From: Cupriavidus taiwanensis
GTDB taxonomy: Bacteria > Pseudomonadota > Gammaproteobacteria > Burkholderiales > Burkholderiaceae
Assembly: GCF_900250075.1 (NCBI RefSeq)
Contig: NZ_LT977070.1
Location: 1,245,633-1,309,632 of the forward strand
Direction of reading: 5' to 3'
DNA length: 64,000 nucleotides
Under the pieces are notes generated by a model, which ran no database searches, was not told where the DNA came from, and saw only the letters and a list, made by a program, of their open reading frames with translations. Positions within the stretch are counted from its first letter, which is position 1. Each line of letters opens with the position of its first letter. A program made the position numbers and the translations under genes. Shown piece by piece: positions 44,067-52,600 of the stretch.

Positions 44067-44286
44067 AGGCGCATCACGCTGCGTCGATAACCAGCCGGTG
44101 GGCTGCGGCGTGTCCACCGGCGGCGCGCTCACGGCCGGCCGCGTAGCGAGCGGCATTGCGAGGCGGCTACCCCACCAAAGCAGGGGGAGCCCGACAGAGA
44201 TGGCCGCGCTACATTAGCGGCGCCCTGCGTCCTGCAGGACGTCAGGCACAAGAACAAGACGCCCAAAAAACAAAATTCACGGGAAC

Positions 44287-44901
44287 ATGCGGTCATCTTT
44301 GTCGTTGGTCCTCGTCAGCACTTGCCTGGCGAGCGGTTGTGCGTCGATTGTCGACGGCACGACCCAGGTAGTCTCCGTCGAAACCCACCAGTCCCAAAGC
44401 CCTGTCACCGGCGCACGATGCGAGATGGTGAACAGCAAAGGCACCTTCCATGTGACCACTCCCGGCACCGTCACGGTCAGCCGGGCCTACGGCGACCTGA
44501 TGGTTCGCTGCGACAAGGATGGCATGGAAACCGGACAGGCCACGGTGGTATCGGCCACCAAGGCGATGGCGTTCGGCAATATCATTTTTGGCGGCGCGAT
44601 CGGCGTGGCGGTGGACGTTTCGTCCGGCGCGGCCTATGACTATCCGGAACTGATCCGCGTGGGGATGGGCGAGACCGTGGTGATCAATTCGCGCGACGTG
44701 GCCCCGGCCACGTTGGACGCGGCCAATGCCGAAAAGCCCGCCACGGTGGTGGCTGGTTCCGGCGCGCCGCAGAGTCCGTCTGGCGCTGAGGCCAAGGCAT
44801 CGGCCGCGCCAGCGGCGCCGCTCGCCGCCACGCCGGCCGGGGCGCGCAGCGCGCAGCCGGTGGCCATGGACGACCTGCGCCATCTGTTGCCGCCGCGCTG
44901 A
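44287..44901 (+). CDS. Putative lipoprotein, 204 residues
   Basis: The protein has a short signal with lipobox LASGC (Cys18), then the segment CASIVDGTTQVVSVETHQ typical of small cell-envelope lipoproteins, a beta-rich core, a hydrophobic glycine segment (FGNIIFGGAIGVAVDVSSGAAYDYPE), and an Ala/Pro-rich tail. Function unknown. The related core occurs in lipoproteins near translocation or phage genes in other bacteria, but none is here. A GGGAAC site precedes the ATG. It is followed by the degenerate protease-like gene 75 bases later, perhaps co-transcribed. Confidence 0.82.
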   Translation: MRSSLSLVLVSTCLASGCASIVDGTTQVVSVETHQSQSPVTGARCEMVNSKGTFHVTTPGTVTVSRAYGDLMVRCDKDGMETGQATVVSATKAMAFGNIIFGGAIGVAVDVSSGAAYDYPELIRVGMGETVVINSRDVAPATLDAANAEKPATVVAGSGAPQSPSGAEAKASAAPAAPLAATPAGARSAQPVAMDDLRHLLPPR

Positions 44902-44976
44902 GGTTCGTGGTGCCAGGGTTGCCCTGGTAGTCGTCCTCCGTCACCTTCATTGCTGTTTCGTTTCCCCGCCATATCC

Positions 44977-46278
44977 ATGCGCCTACGTTGTCTGCCTGCT
45001 GCCATCGGCCTGCTTTGTATCGTTGCCACGCCTGCCATCGCGGTGGGGGCCGAGCCATCGCTCTCAACCGTTTCCCAGAGCATCTTTGCCGTGCGCACCT
45101 ATGGCCCGCAGGAAGCGCCGCTGGGCGCGGGCCTGGGCGTGGTGATTGCGCCGGGACAGGTGGTGACCGCATGCCAGGTGCTGGCCGGCGCGCGCTCGAT
45201 CGCGGTGCGGCGCGAGAACGTCAGCTACGGCGCCTCGCTGGAAGCGCCCGATGTCGAGCGCGGCCTGTGCCTGCTCAAGGTACCCAACCTGGGTGCGCCT
45301 GCGGCGCAGATCGCGTCCGGGGCAGCGCCAGGATTCGGTCAGAAGGTATTCGCTGCCTCTGTCGCCGGCACCACGGTGAGTTTGCGCCAGGCGACGGTGG
45401 CGGGCCTGCAAGCTGCCGCCAACGGCAAGCTCGATCGCATCGAGGCATCCGTTGCGCCCGAGGACGGCGCGACCGGCGGCGGCCTGTTCGATGAGGCCGG
45501 GCGCCTGGTCGGCATCCTGGTTGGCGCGCCCGGGCCGGCCACCGCACGCGCTCAACTGCGCCAGGCGGCAGTGCCTGCATCGTGGGTTCCGGAGATCCGC
45601 GCGCGCGGCGCCGCAGCGCTGGCGGGCTACCGGCCCGCGGCGCAGCCCCCGGCGCTTGCGACGGCACTGACTTCGGCATCCGCCGCGGCGCAACCGTCCG
45701 CTGCGGTGGGCGTGCCGGTCGGCGCCCACGCGGGCTCGCCGCGCGTTGGCGAGGAATGGCGTTACCAGCTTACCGATAACCTGACCGGCACACGCCAGGA
45801 CGTGCGGTATCGCGTGGATCGGATCGAAAACGATCGCGTGATCTTCAATCAGGGCGGGCGGATCGAGCTGATGGATGGCCGCGTCGATCGCATTGCCACG
45901 CCGGCAGGCGGCGAGTTTGACTCGGCCGCGCCGCCGGGCGGGTGGGTGCCGGCCAATGTGAAGGTGGGCAACCGTTGGCGGGTGTCGTATCGTCAGGCCG
46001 GTACCGGTTTCGAGACCCAGCTCGATGGCGTGGCCACTGGTGAGTCGACGGTACGCGTCGCCGCCGGTGCCTACCGCGCTATTCGAATTACCTACGACGG
46101 TCACGTGCAGCGTCCCTTCTATGGCTTTGGCACAATCGGAACCGGCTCCGTCTCATACAAGGCGGTCGTCTGGTATGCGCCTGAGCTGAGTCGCGTGGTG
46201 CTGTTTACGGCAGAATTCACGTCGCGCTATGAGCGGACCAACGAAAGGTTGGAGTTGGCAGCACACCGGCTCGACTGA
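44977..46278 (+). CDS. Secreted trypsin-like pseudoprotease with C-terminal beta domain
   Basis: The 433-residue exported protein has a signal peptide (MRLRCLPAAIGLLCIVATPA, cut near AIA-VG). Residues ~35-185 follow the HtrA/trypsin fold (GLGVVIAPGQVVTACQVLAGA, ERGLCLLKV, GATGGGLFDEAGRLVGILVG). The catalytic triad is lost: His is Gln67, Asp is Gly96 and Ser is Thr166. A linker rich in Ala/Pro follows and then a C-terminal beta domain (VGEEWRYQLTDNLTG to the end) of unknown family. It is likely a binding or scaffold protein of the periplasm. The ATG at 44977 directly begins the signal peptide. Confidence 0.82.
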   Translation: MRLRCLPAAIGLLCIVATPAIAVGAEPSLSTVSQSIFAVRTYGPQEAPLGAGLGVVIAPGQVVTACQVLAGARSIAVRRENVSYGASLEAPDVERGLCLLKVPNLGAPAAQIASGAAPGFGQKVFAASVAGTTVSLRQATVAGLQAAANGKLDRIEASVAPEDGATGGGLFDEAGRLVGILVGAPGPATARAQLRQAAVPASWVPEIRARGAAALAGYRPAAQPPALATALTSASAAAQPSAAVGVPVGAHAGSPRVGEEWRYQLTDNLTGTRQDVRYRVDRIENDRVIFNQGGRIELMDGRVDRIATPAGGEFDSAAPPGGWVPANVKVGNRWRVSYRQAGTGFETQLDGVATGESTVRVAAGAYRAIRITYDGHVQRPFYGFGTIGTGSVSYKAVVWYAPELSRVVLFTAEFTSRYERTNERLELAAHRLD

Positions 46279-46363
46279 GGGCGGCCGGCGCCGGACCAGT
46301 GCCTGTCGGGATGATCGCGCGGGCGCTATGGCCACGCCGGGGTCCGCTTCCGCGCTTTTGTAG

Positions 46364-47644
46364 TCAGACCTGCTTCAGGTAAGCCGCCGCCCCCAGCGCC
46401 GCGGTGCGGCCGCTGGCGAAGCAGGCCGTCAGCAGGTAGCCGCCGGTGGGCGCTTCCCAGTCCAGCATCTCGCCCGCGCAGAACACGCCGGGCACGGCGC
46501 GCAGCATCAGGCCGGCATCCATCGCTTCGAAGCGCACGCCGCCGGCGCTGCTGATGACTTCGTCGATCGGGCGCGGGCGCAGCACGCGCAATGGCAGCGC
46601 CTTCAGTGACAGGGCCAGCGTGCCGGGATCGAGCATGGCGTCGCGGGACAGGCATTCGCGCAGCAGGCCGGCCTTGACGCCGGTGATGCCGAGCCGGCTC
46701 TGCAGGTGGCTCGACAACGAACGCGAGCCGCGTGGATGCTCGACCTGCGAACTGACCTGTTCGGCGCTGTGCGACGGCAGCAGGTCGAGATGGATGGTGG
46801 CCTCGCCATCGGCTTCGATGCGGTCGCGGATCGGTGCCGACAGTGCATAGACCAGGCTGCCTTCGATACCGTCGCGGCTGATGACGAATTCGCCCTGGCG
46901 GTAGTGCGCGTGTCCGTCACGGTCATTCAGAGCGATTGCCACCGGCTTGACCGGCGCGCCGGCAAAGCGCGCGGCAAAGTCCTCGCTCCATGCCACGTCG
47001 AACCCGCAGTTTGCGGGACGCAGCGGCGCGATCTCGACGCCGCGCCCGGACAGGCGCGGCACCCATGCGCCATCGGACCCCAGCCTGGCCCAGCTGGCGC
47101 CACCCAGCGCCAGCACCACGGCGCGCGCGCGCACGACCGTGTCGCCGTGCGGCGTGGCAAAGCGCAGCGCATGCGCGGCGCCGTCATCGCCGTCTCCATC
47201 GTCCCAGCCCAGCCAGCGATGCCGCATATGGAACTGCACGCCCGACTCGCGCAGCCGGTGCAGCCACGCGCGCAGCATCGGCGCGGCTTTCATGTCGGTT
47301 GGGAAGACGCGGCCGGAACTGCCGACGAAGGTCTCGATGCCAAGCCCGTGCACCCAGTCGCGCAGCGCCTGCGCGCTGAAGTCCGCCAGCATCGGCGCCA
47401 GCTGCGCGGTGCGCGCGCCGTAGCGGCCCAGGAAGGCCGGCTCCGGCTCGGCATGGGTCAGGTTCATGCCGCCCTTGCCGGCCATCAGGAACTTGCGCCC
47501 GACCGACGGCATCGCGTCATAGAGGGCCACGCTGGCACCCTGCGCCGCCAGCACTTCGGCGGCCATCAGGCCGGCCGGGCCGCCGCCGATGACGGCAACG
47601 TCGGGAGTGGCATGGTCAGGGGCGGGCGTGGCGGCAGAGGGCAT
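46364..47644 (-). CDS. HI0933-like flavoprotein (TIGR03862 type)
   Basis: The 426-residue flavoprotein has the FAD motif VAVIGGGPAGLMAAEVLAAQG (16-36), SVGRKFLMAGKGGMNLTH, and the C-terminal FAD site GVFCAGEMLDWEAPTGGYLL. It belongs to the YhiN/HI0933 group, whose physiological role is unknown. A perfect TATAAT box on the minus strand (47688 to 47683) lies 39 bases before the ATG. It is divergent from the DUF1415 gene. Confidence 0.9.
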   Translation of the reverse strand: MPSAATPAPDHATPDVAVIGGGPAGLMAAEVLAAQGASVALYDAMPSVGRKFLMAGKGGMNLTHAEPEPAFLGRYGARTAQLAPMLADFSAQALRDWVHGLGIETFVGSSGRVFPTDMKAAPMLRAWLHRLRESGVQFHMRHRWLGWDDGDGDDGAAHALRFATPHGDTVVRARAVVLALGGASWARLGSDGAWVPRLSGRGVEIAPLRPANCGFDVAWSEDFAARFAGAPVKPVAIALNDRDGHAHYRQGEFVISRDGIEGSLVYALSAPIRDRIEADGEATIHLDLLPSHSAEQVSSQVEHPRGSRSLSSHLQSRLGITGVKAGLLRECLSRDAMLDPGTLALSLKALPLRVLRPRPIDEVISSAGGVRFEAMDAGLMLRAVPGVFCAGEMLDWEAPTGGYLLTACFASGRTAALGAAAYLKQV

Positions 47645-47734
47645 CGGCGGGGCTGGGCAGGACAGGGATGTTTCCGCCGCGGATTATAGAGCCTGCGGCA
47701 GCGCTAGAATGACGGTTTGCCGCACCTTGCCATC

Positions 47735-48346
47735 ATGTCTTCCGCCATGCACTCCGCCAGCCAGTCCGACGATGCCGTCATTGCCGCCACCCGCCATTGG
47801 CTGGAACGCGCGGTGATCGGGCTCAACCTGTGCCCGTTCGCCAAGAGCGTGTACGTGAAGGAGCAGGTGCGCTATGTGGTCAGCGCTGTCACCGAGGCAC
47901 CCGATGTGATGGATGAACTCGAGCGCGAACTGCGCCTGCTGGCCGATGCCGATCCGGCGCAGATCGACACCACCCTGCTGATCCTGCCGCACGCGGTGGC
48001 CGATTTCCTCGACTTCAACGACCTGCTGTACTTCGCCGAGCGCCTGCTCGCCAGCCTGGGGCTGGAAGGCACGCTGCAGATCGCCAGCTTCCATCCGCAC
48101 TACCAGTTTGCCGGGACCGAGCCGGACGATATCGAGAACTACACCAACCGCGCGCCGTACCCCATCCTGCACCTGCTGCGCGAGGATTCGATCGAGCGCG
48201 CGGCGGCGGCGTTTCCCGATGCGGCGGACATCTACGAGCGCAACCAGGCGGTCATGCGGCGCCTTGGGCACGAGGGCTGGCGACGCTGGATGGCGGGCGA
48301 GGTTGAACCCGGGACCGAGTCAGGTTCCGAGTCCGGGAAGCCGTAG
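47735..48346 (+). CDS. DUF1415 family protein
   Basis: The 203-residue protein carries DUF1415 throughout: ATRHWLERAVIGLNLCPFAK at ~14-33, LLILPHAVADFLDFNDLL, and IASFHPHYQFAGTEPDDIENYTNRAPYP with conserved His and Cys residues. The family function is unknown. TAGAAT at 47705-47710 may be the -10 box. Its stop codon abuts the stop of the convergent methyltransferase gene with no bases between. Confidence 0.9.
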   Translation: MSSAMHSASQSDDAVIAATRHWLERAVIGLNLCPFAKSVYVKEQVRYVVSAVTEAPDVMDELERELRLLADADPAQIDTTLLILPHAVADFLDFNDLLYFAERLLASLGLEGTLQIASFHPHYQFAGTEPDDIENYTNRAPYPILHLLREDSIERAAAAFPDAADIYERNQAVMRRLGHEGWRRWMAGEVEPGTESGSESGKP

Positions 48347-49189
48347 TTACGCCACCGCTGCCGGCTCGGTGAAGAAGCGCTCGCGCAGCTCTTCCAGTCC
48401 CAGCCGCCCCAGCACCTCTTCCAGCCGCTCGGCCGGACGCCGGCGCGGCAGGTCCTTGTACTGCGCGATGATCAGCTCGTTCTTCATCGAGTGTTCCCAG
48501 CCGACCAGCTCGGTCACGCTGACCTGGTAGCCGTGCGCTTCCAGCTGCAGGCAACGCAGCACGTTGGTCACCTGGCTGCCGAACTCGCGCGTATGCAGCG
48601 GGTGGCGCCAGATCTCCGTGAGCGGATTGCCCGCCAGCAGCTTGCCCTTGTGCTTGCGCAGCACGCTCGCCACCTCGGCCTGGCAGCACGGCACCAGCAC
48701 GATGTGCTGCGCGCGCTTGGCCAGCGCGAAGCGGATGGCGTCGTCGGTGGCGGTATTGCACGCATGCAGCGCGGTGACCACGTCGACGGTGGGCGGCAGC
48801 TGCGGCGAGGTGATCGAGTCCGCCACCGACAGGTTCAGGAACGACATCCCCGGAAAACCCAGCCGCGCCGCCAGCGCCTGCGAGGTCTTCACCAGCTCTT
48901 CGCGGGTTTCGATGCCATAGATGTGCGAGTCGTCCTGCAGGGCCTTGAAGAACAGGTCGAACAGGATGAAGCCCAGGTACGACTTGCCGGCGCCGTGGTC
49001 TACCAGCGTGACGCGGCCGCGCGCGGCCTTGACTTCCTGCAGCAGCGGTTCGATGAACTGGAACAGGTGGTAGACCTGCTTGAGCTTGCGCCGGCTGTCC
49101 TGGTTCATCTTGCCGTCGCGCGTCAGGATATGGAGTTCCTTGAGCAGCTCGATGGACTGGCCGGGGCGGATTTCGTGGGTGTTTGACAT
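48347..49189 (-). CDS. SAM-dependent methyltransferase-domain protein
   Basis: The 280-residue protein has a class I methyltransferase core: RVTLVDHGAGKSYLGFILFD (motif I), IYGIETREELV (motif II), and VDVVTALHACNTATDDAI, followed by VLVPCCQAEV. The last motif with paired cysteines resembles RNA/tRNA methyltransferase relatives of the Methyltransf_25/32 group. Substrate unknown. The ATG at 49189 begins MSNTHEIRPGQSIELL; no purine-rich ribosome-binding site precedes it. Confidence 0.87.
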   Translation of the reverse strand: MSNTHEIRPGQSIELLKELHILTRDGKMNQDSRRKLKQVYHLFQFIEPLLQEVKAARGRVTLVDHGAGKSYLGFILFDLFFKALQDDSHIYGIETREELVKTSQALAARLGFPGMSFLNLSVADSITSPQLPPTVDVVTALHACNTATDDAIRFALAKRAQHIVLVPCCQAEVASVLRKHKGKLLAGNPLTEIWRHPLHTREFGSQVTNVLRCLQLEAHGYQVSVTELVGWEHSMKNELIIAQYKDLPRRRPAERLEEVLGRLGLEELRERFFTEPAAVA

Positions 49190-49378
49190 GGAGGGGGACT
49201 GCAAGGCTGCGGGGCGCGGCGCGCCCCCGGAATGGCGACAGTTTACCGAAAAGTCGCCCGGCGGCCGCCGGGGCTTGCCGTGTGCGCTAAAGTTCCCGGC
49301 GCGCCTGCCGTTGGTGATGAATCGATAACAAGCAGAGCGCCGGCTTGCGCCGTCGCCGCCAGACGATTCAGGGGACGC

Positions 49379-50992
49379 ATGACGCATGAATCGGGACTGC
49401 GCCTGGAGCTTGCCGAGCCGGGCGAACAGGTGCATGCACGCTACACGCCGCAGCCGGGCCGGCTGCCGCCGGACCCGGCCAGCCTGCAGCAATGCCTGGC
49501 CGACCTGGGCTGGTCCGGCGCGCGGCTGGATGCGCGCGCGGTGGCGCAGTTCCTGGCGCAATGCCAGCGGGCCGAGCATGAGATCGACGCGACCATCGGC
49601 GCGCTGGTCGACGGCGCGTTCGAGCTCGACATCAGCGCCGACGGCCTGGCGGTGCGGCTGACGCTGATGCCGCCGGAGGGCGGCCGGCCGGTCAGCGCGG
49701 ACGAAATCCGCCGCGCCATCGCGGAGCGCGGCGTGGTGGCGCCGATCCAATCCCTCGCGCTGGACGCGGCACTGGCCGAAGGCGGCTGCGAGCTGCGCAC
49801 CATCGCCGCCGGCATGGCGCCGCGGCAGGGCGAGCCGGCGCGCTTCATCAACCTGCTGGAGCCGCGCAAGCCGGTGCACAGCGACGACGACGCCGGCAAG
49901 GTGGACCTGCGCGAGCTGGGCAACCTGCTGCTGGTCAGTCCCGGCACGCCGCTGATGCGGCGCATTGCGGCGGTGCCGGGCCATGCCGGCGTCGACGTGT
50001 TCGGCCAGCCGATTGCCGCCGATGCGGTCGACGACCCGCCGTTTGCCGAGGGCCTGACCGGCGCGGCAGCGGATGCCGACGACCCCGGCCTGCTGCGCGC
50101 AGTGATTGCCGGATCGCCGGTGGTCGGCGTCTACGGCATCTCGGTCAGTCCCGTGGTGCAGGTGGAATCGGTGGACCTGCACTCCGGCAACGTGGCGTTC
50201 GATGGCACGCTGCGCGTGTCGGGCGACATCCGCACCGGCATGTCGGTCAACGTCAGCGGCGACGTGGTGGTCGAAGGCACCATCGAAGCCGCCAGCATCG
50301 AGGCCGGCGGCAATGTCATCGTCAAGGGCGGCATTATCGGCAAGTCGGAAAGCGCCCATGCCGAAGGCGGCATCAGCCGCGCCAGCGTGCGCTGCAAGGG
50401 CGCGGTGAAGGCGCGCTTCATCGAGAATGCGGTGGTCGAGGCCGGCACCGAGGTCACTGTCGACAGCGGCATCCGCCAGAGCGATGTCGCCGCCGGCCAG
50501 CGCATCGTGGTGGGCGGCACCGGCGTGCAGGGCAGCATCAGCGGCGGCCGCAGCCGGGCCATGCTGGCGGTGCGCGCCGCGGTGCTGGGCGCGCCGGCCG
50601 GCACCGCCACCAGCATCCAGGTTGGCCTCAATCCCTATGCCGACGCCCAGCGCGCCGCGCACGAGGCCGAGCGCCGGCGCATGCTGGAAGAGCAGAACAA
50701 GGTCAGGCAACTGGTGGACTTCTTTGCCAAGCATCCGGAGCGCGCCATCGGCGACGTGCGCGAAAAGGCGCGCGCGACGCTGTTCAAGCTGTCGCGCGAC
50801 CTGTTCGAGCTGGAGGCGCGCCTGGCCGAACTGGGGCAGCAGATGCAGCCCGCCGCCGAGGCCGTCATCGACGCCCCGCGGCGCATCCATGGCGGGGTTA
50901 CGCTGCAGGTGGGCAGCCGCGTGCTCAAAGTGATGGAAGACAAGCCCGGCGGCCAAATCCGGCTGGTCGACGACCGCATCATGGTCGGCTGA
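49379..50992 (+). CDS. FapA-like DUF342 beta-helix protein
   Basis: The 537-residue protein has an N-terminal alpha/beta region and the DUF342 beta-helix (DLHSGNVAFDGTLRVSGDIR, VSGDVVVEGTIEAASIEAGG, and so on at residues ~260-400), ending with a coiled-coil segment (AHEAERRRMLEEQNKVRQLV). FapA-family proteins in Vibrio act in polar localisation and transport regulation; the role here is open. CAGGGGACGC precedes the ATG. It is monocistronic. Confidence 0.88.
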   Translation: MTHESGLRLELAEPGEQVHARYTPQPGRLPPDPASLQQCLADLGWSGARLDARAVAQFLAQCQRAEHEIDATIGALVDGAFELDISADGLAVRLTLMPPEGGRPVSADEIRRAIAERGVVAPIQSLALDAALAEGGCELRTIAAGMAPRQGEPARFINLLEPRKPVHSDDDAGKVDLRELGNLLLVSPGTPLMRRIAAVPGHAGVDVFGQPIAADAVDDPPFAEGLTGAAADADDPGLLRAVIAGSPVVGVYGISVSPVVQVESVDLHSGNVAFDGTLRVSGDIRTGMSVNVSGDVVVEGTIEAASIEAGGNVIVKGGIIGKSESAHAEGGISRASVRCKGAVKARFIENAVVEAGTEVTVDSGIRQSDVAAGQRIVVGGTGVQGSISGGRSRAMLAVRAAVLGAPAGTATSIQVGLNPYADAQRAAHEAERRRMLEEQNKVRQLVDFFAKHPERAIGDVREKARATLFKLSRDLFELEARLAELGQQMQPAAEAVIDAPRRIHGGVTLQVGSRVLKVMEDKPGGQIRLVDDRIMVG

Positions 50993-51203
50993 AGCGCGCG
51001 CTTGGTTGATCCCGCTTTGATCGGCGGGGATTTGTACTATCCTGCAGGTATGTCCTGGGGTGCCGCAGGATGGGCGACCGAGCTAGCGTTGGGCAATGAA
51101 TGCAGAAGCGGATCAGCACTCTGTGGAAGCGTTACACCGAACCGACACACGTGGCACTTGAATGAACGGGAAGGCCAGCCATCGCGCTGGCCTTTCTGTT
51201 TTT
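50993..51203 (+). other. Intergenic unit ending in a strong terminator; possible small RNA
   Basis: After the FapA-like gene lies TACTAT (51035-51040), a possible -10 box, then an inverted pair ATCCTGC/GCAGGAT (51039-51045 and 51065-51071), and finally a terminator hairpin. A 21-codon frame MNAEADQHSVEALHRTDTRG+T runs 51096-51161 with only a weak ribosome-binding site. This may be a small RNA, a tiny gene, or only the 3' untranslated end of the upstream gene. Confidence 0.35.
51171..51203 (+). terminator. Rho-independent terminator
   Basis: Nine-base stem AAGGCCAGC/GCTGGCCTT with loop CATCGC, then TCTGTTTTT. It lies 180 bases after the end of the FapA-like gene, far for its own terminator. 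Confidence 0.9.
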
Positions 51204-51262
51204 GCCCGGCCCTTTTGCAAGTGCCCGCAAGTACCGTAATCGGAGCAGGGAAGGCTTGCGGC

Positions 51263-52375
51263 TCATGCCGCCCATAGCCGCAACTCGTGCAGTCCGCTGC
51301 GCGCCACGCGTGTGCCAAGCGCGCGTCCCTGTGCCTCGAACATGTCTTGCAGCCATGCCATGTCGACTTCGCGCGCATACGCCAGCCGGAAGTGGCTGCG
51401 CCGCAAGGGCACCAGCCGCAGGTCCGCACTGCCGCCGCCATCGAAGCTGACGAATGCCATCAGCGCCAGATCGGGGCGGTAGCTATCGTATCCGCCAATG
51501 CCCTCGTAATCGTTGATGAAGTCGCCGCAGCCATACAGGATAGGCTTGCCGGCATGCAGCTCGATGCCGAGCGGATGGTGCGAGGAATGCCCGTGCACGA
51601 TGTCGATGCCGGCATGCTCGACCACCGCGCGGGCGAAGGCGCGTTGCGCGGGGTCGATGTGGTAGCCCCAGTTAGGGCCCCAGTGGATCGACAGCACAAC
51701 GACATCGCCGGGGCGCCGCAGTTGGCGCGCCCGCGCGGCAATGTGTTGCTGCGAGGCCGCGGACCAGTCGTCCAGCAGGTTCACGCCCGAGTGCCCGGCG
51801 GTGGCGCGCCACGCCGCCGGCGTGCCGGCGTTAGTCATGGCGAAGGCGAGCACCACCACGCGACCGCCGCCGGGCCGAGGCAGCACTGCGGCGCATGCCG
51901 CGCTGGCCTCGTCGGCACCGGCCCCGGCGTGCGCGATGTGCGCGCCGTCCAGCGCGTCCAGCGTATCGGCCAGGCCCGCGCGGCCCCAGTCCAGCACATG
52001 GTTGTTGGCGAGGACCGCGCAGTCGATGCCGGCGGCCTGCAGGCAATCGACGTTGCGCGGATGCATGCGGTAGTGCACGGACTTGCCGGGCCAGGCATCG
52101 TCGCTGGTGGTGATGGCGGTTTCCAGGTTGACGATGCGCGGCCGCGCGGCGCGGCTTGCCAGTTCCGCCAGCGCATCGCCCCACGGATAGTCCGGCCCCA
52201 CGGGGCGCGCGATCGGACCGGCCTTGCGTTCCGCCAGGCGCACGTAGTCGAGCGCGCAATGCACATACGATTCATGCAGCAGCGGCTGGCTGGGATGCGC
52301 CAGGATCTGGTCGATGCCGCGACCGGTCATCACGTCGCCGCACAGGAACAGGGGAGGTTGGCTGGCAGGGTCCAT
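51263..52375 (-). CDS. CapA-like (PGA_cap) metallophosphatase-fold protein
   Basis: The 370-residue protein has the CapA/PgsA fold: LFLCGDVMTGRGID, IVNLETAITTS, VLANNHVLDWG, VVVLSIHWGPNWG and VHGHSSHHPLGIELH, the metal-site pattern of this family. In Bacillus CapA helps make poly-gamma-glutamate capsule; many proteobacterial members are of unknown role, and no capsule genes are next to it. The ATG at 52375 gives a domain starting at residue ~10; an upstream frame extends into Arg-rich sequence. It is convergent with no gene and divergent from the FAD oxidase. Confidence 0.85.
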   Translation of the reverse strand: MDPASQPPLFLCGDVMTGRGIDQILAHPSQPLLHESYVHCALDYVRLAERKAGPIARPVGPDYPWGDALAELASRAARPRIVNLETAITTSDDAWPGKSVHYRMHPRNVDCLQAAGIDCAVLANNHVLDWGRAGLADTLDALDGAHIAHAGAGADEASAACAAVLPRPGGGRVVVLAFAMTNAGTPAAWRATAGHSGVNLLDDWSAASQQHIAARARQLRRPGDVVVLSIHWGPNWGYHIDPAQRAFARAVVEHAGIDIVHGHSSHHPLGIELHAGKPILYGCGDFINDYEGIGGYDSYRPDLALMAFVSFDGGGSADLRLVPLRRSHFRLAYAREVDMAWLQDMFEAQGRALGTRVARSGLHELRLWAA

Positions 52376-52600
52376 CGTGCAGGCGCACGGCGCGCGGGCA
52401 CCGTGCCGCCGTGCCTCCATGATAGGCCGCGCGGCCACGGCTGGATCGGGGCCCCACCCGCGGAATGCGCCGCGCGCAGCGCGCATTTACATTCGCGCGG
52501 TGCCTGCCTTAAATGATGAAGTCATCGGTCCTCGTGGCCATTTTTTGCTCCTGACGCCGCGTGTCGTCCGATGTTTGCAATCAGCATCGGGAGGCAGATC

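Noticed and set aside
48347..50956. Extended minus-strand frame of 869 codons reaching back from the methyltransferase gene
   Set aside because: Only the last 280 codons hold a domain; the rest is antisense to the FapA-like gene, so the start was set at 49189.
51002..51277. Open frame of 91 codons in the intergenic region after the FapA-like gene
   Set aside because: It runs through the -10-like box and the terminator hairpin and has no ribosome-binding site or domain.
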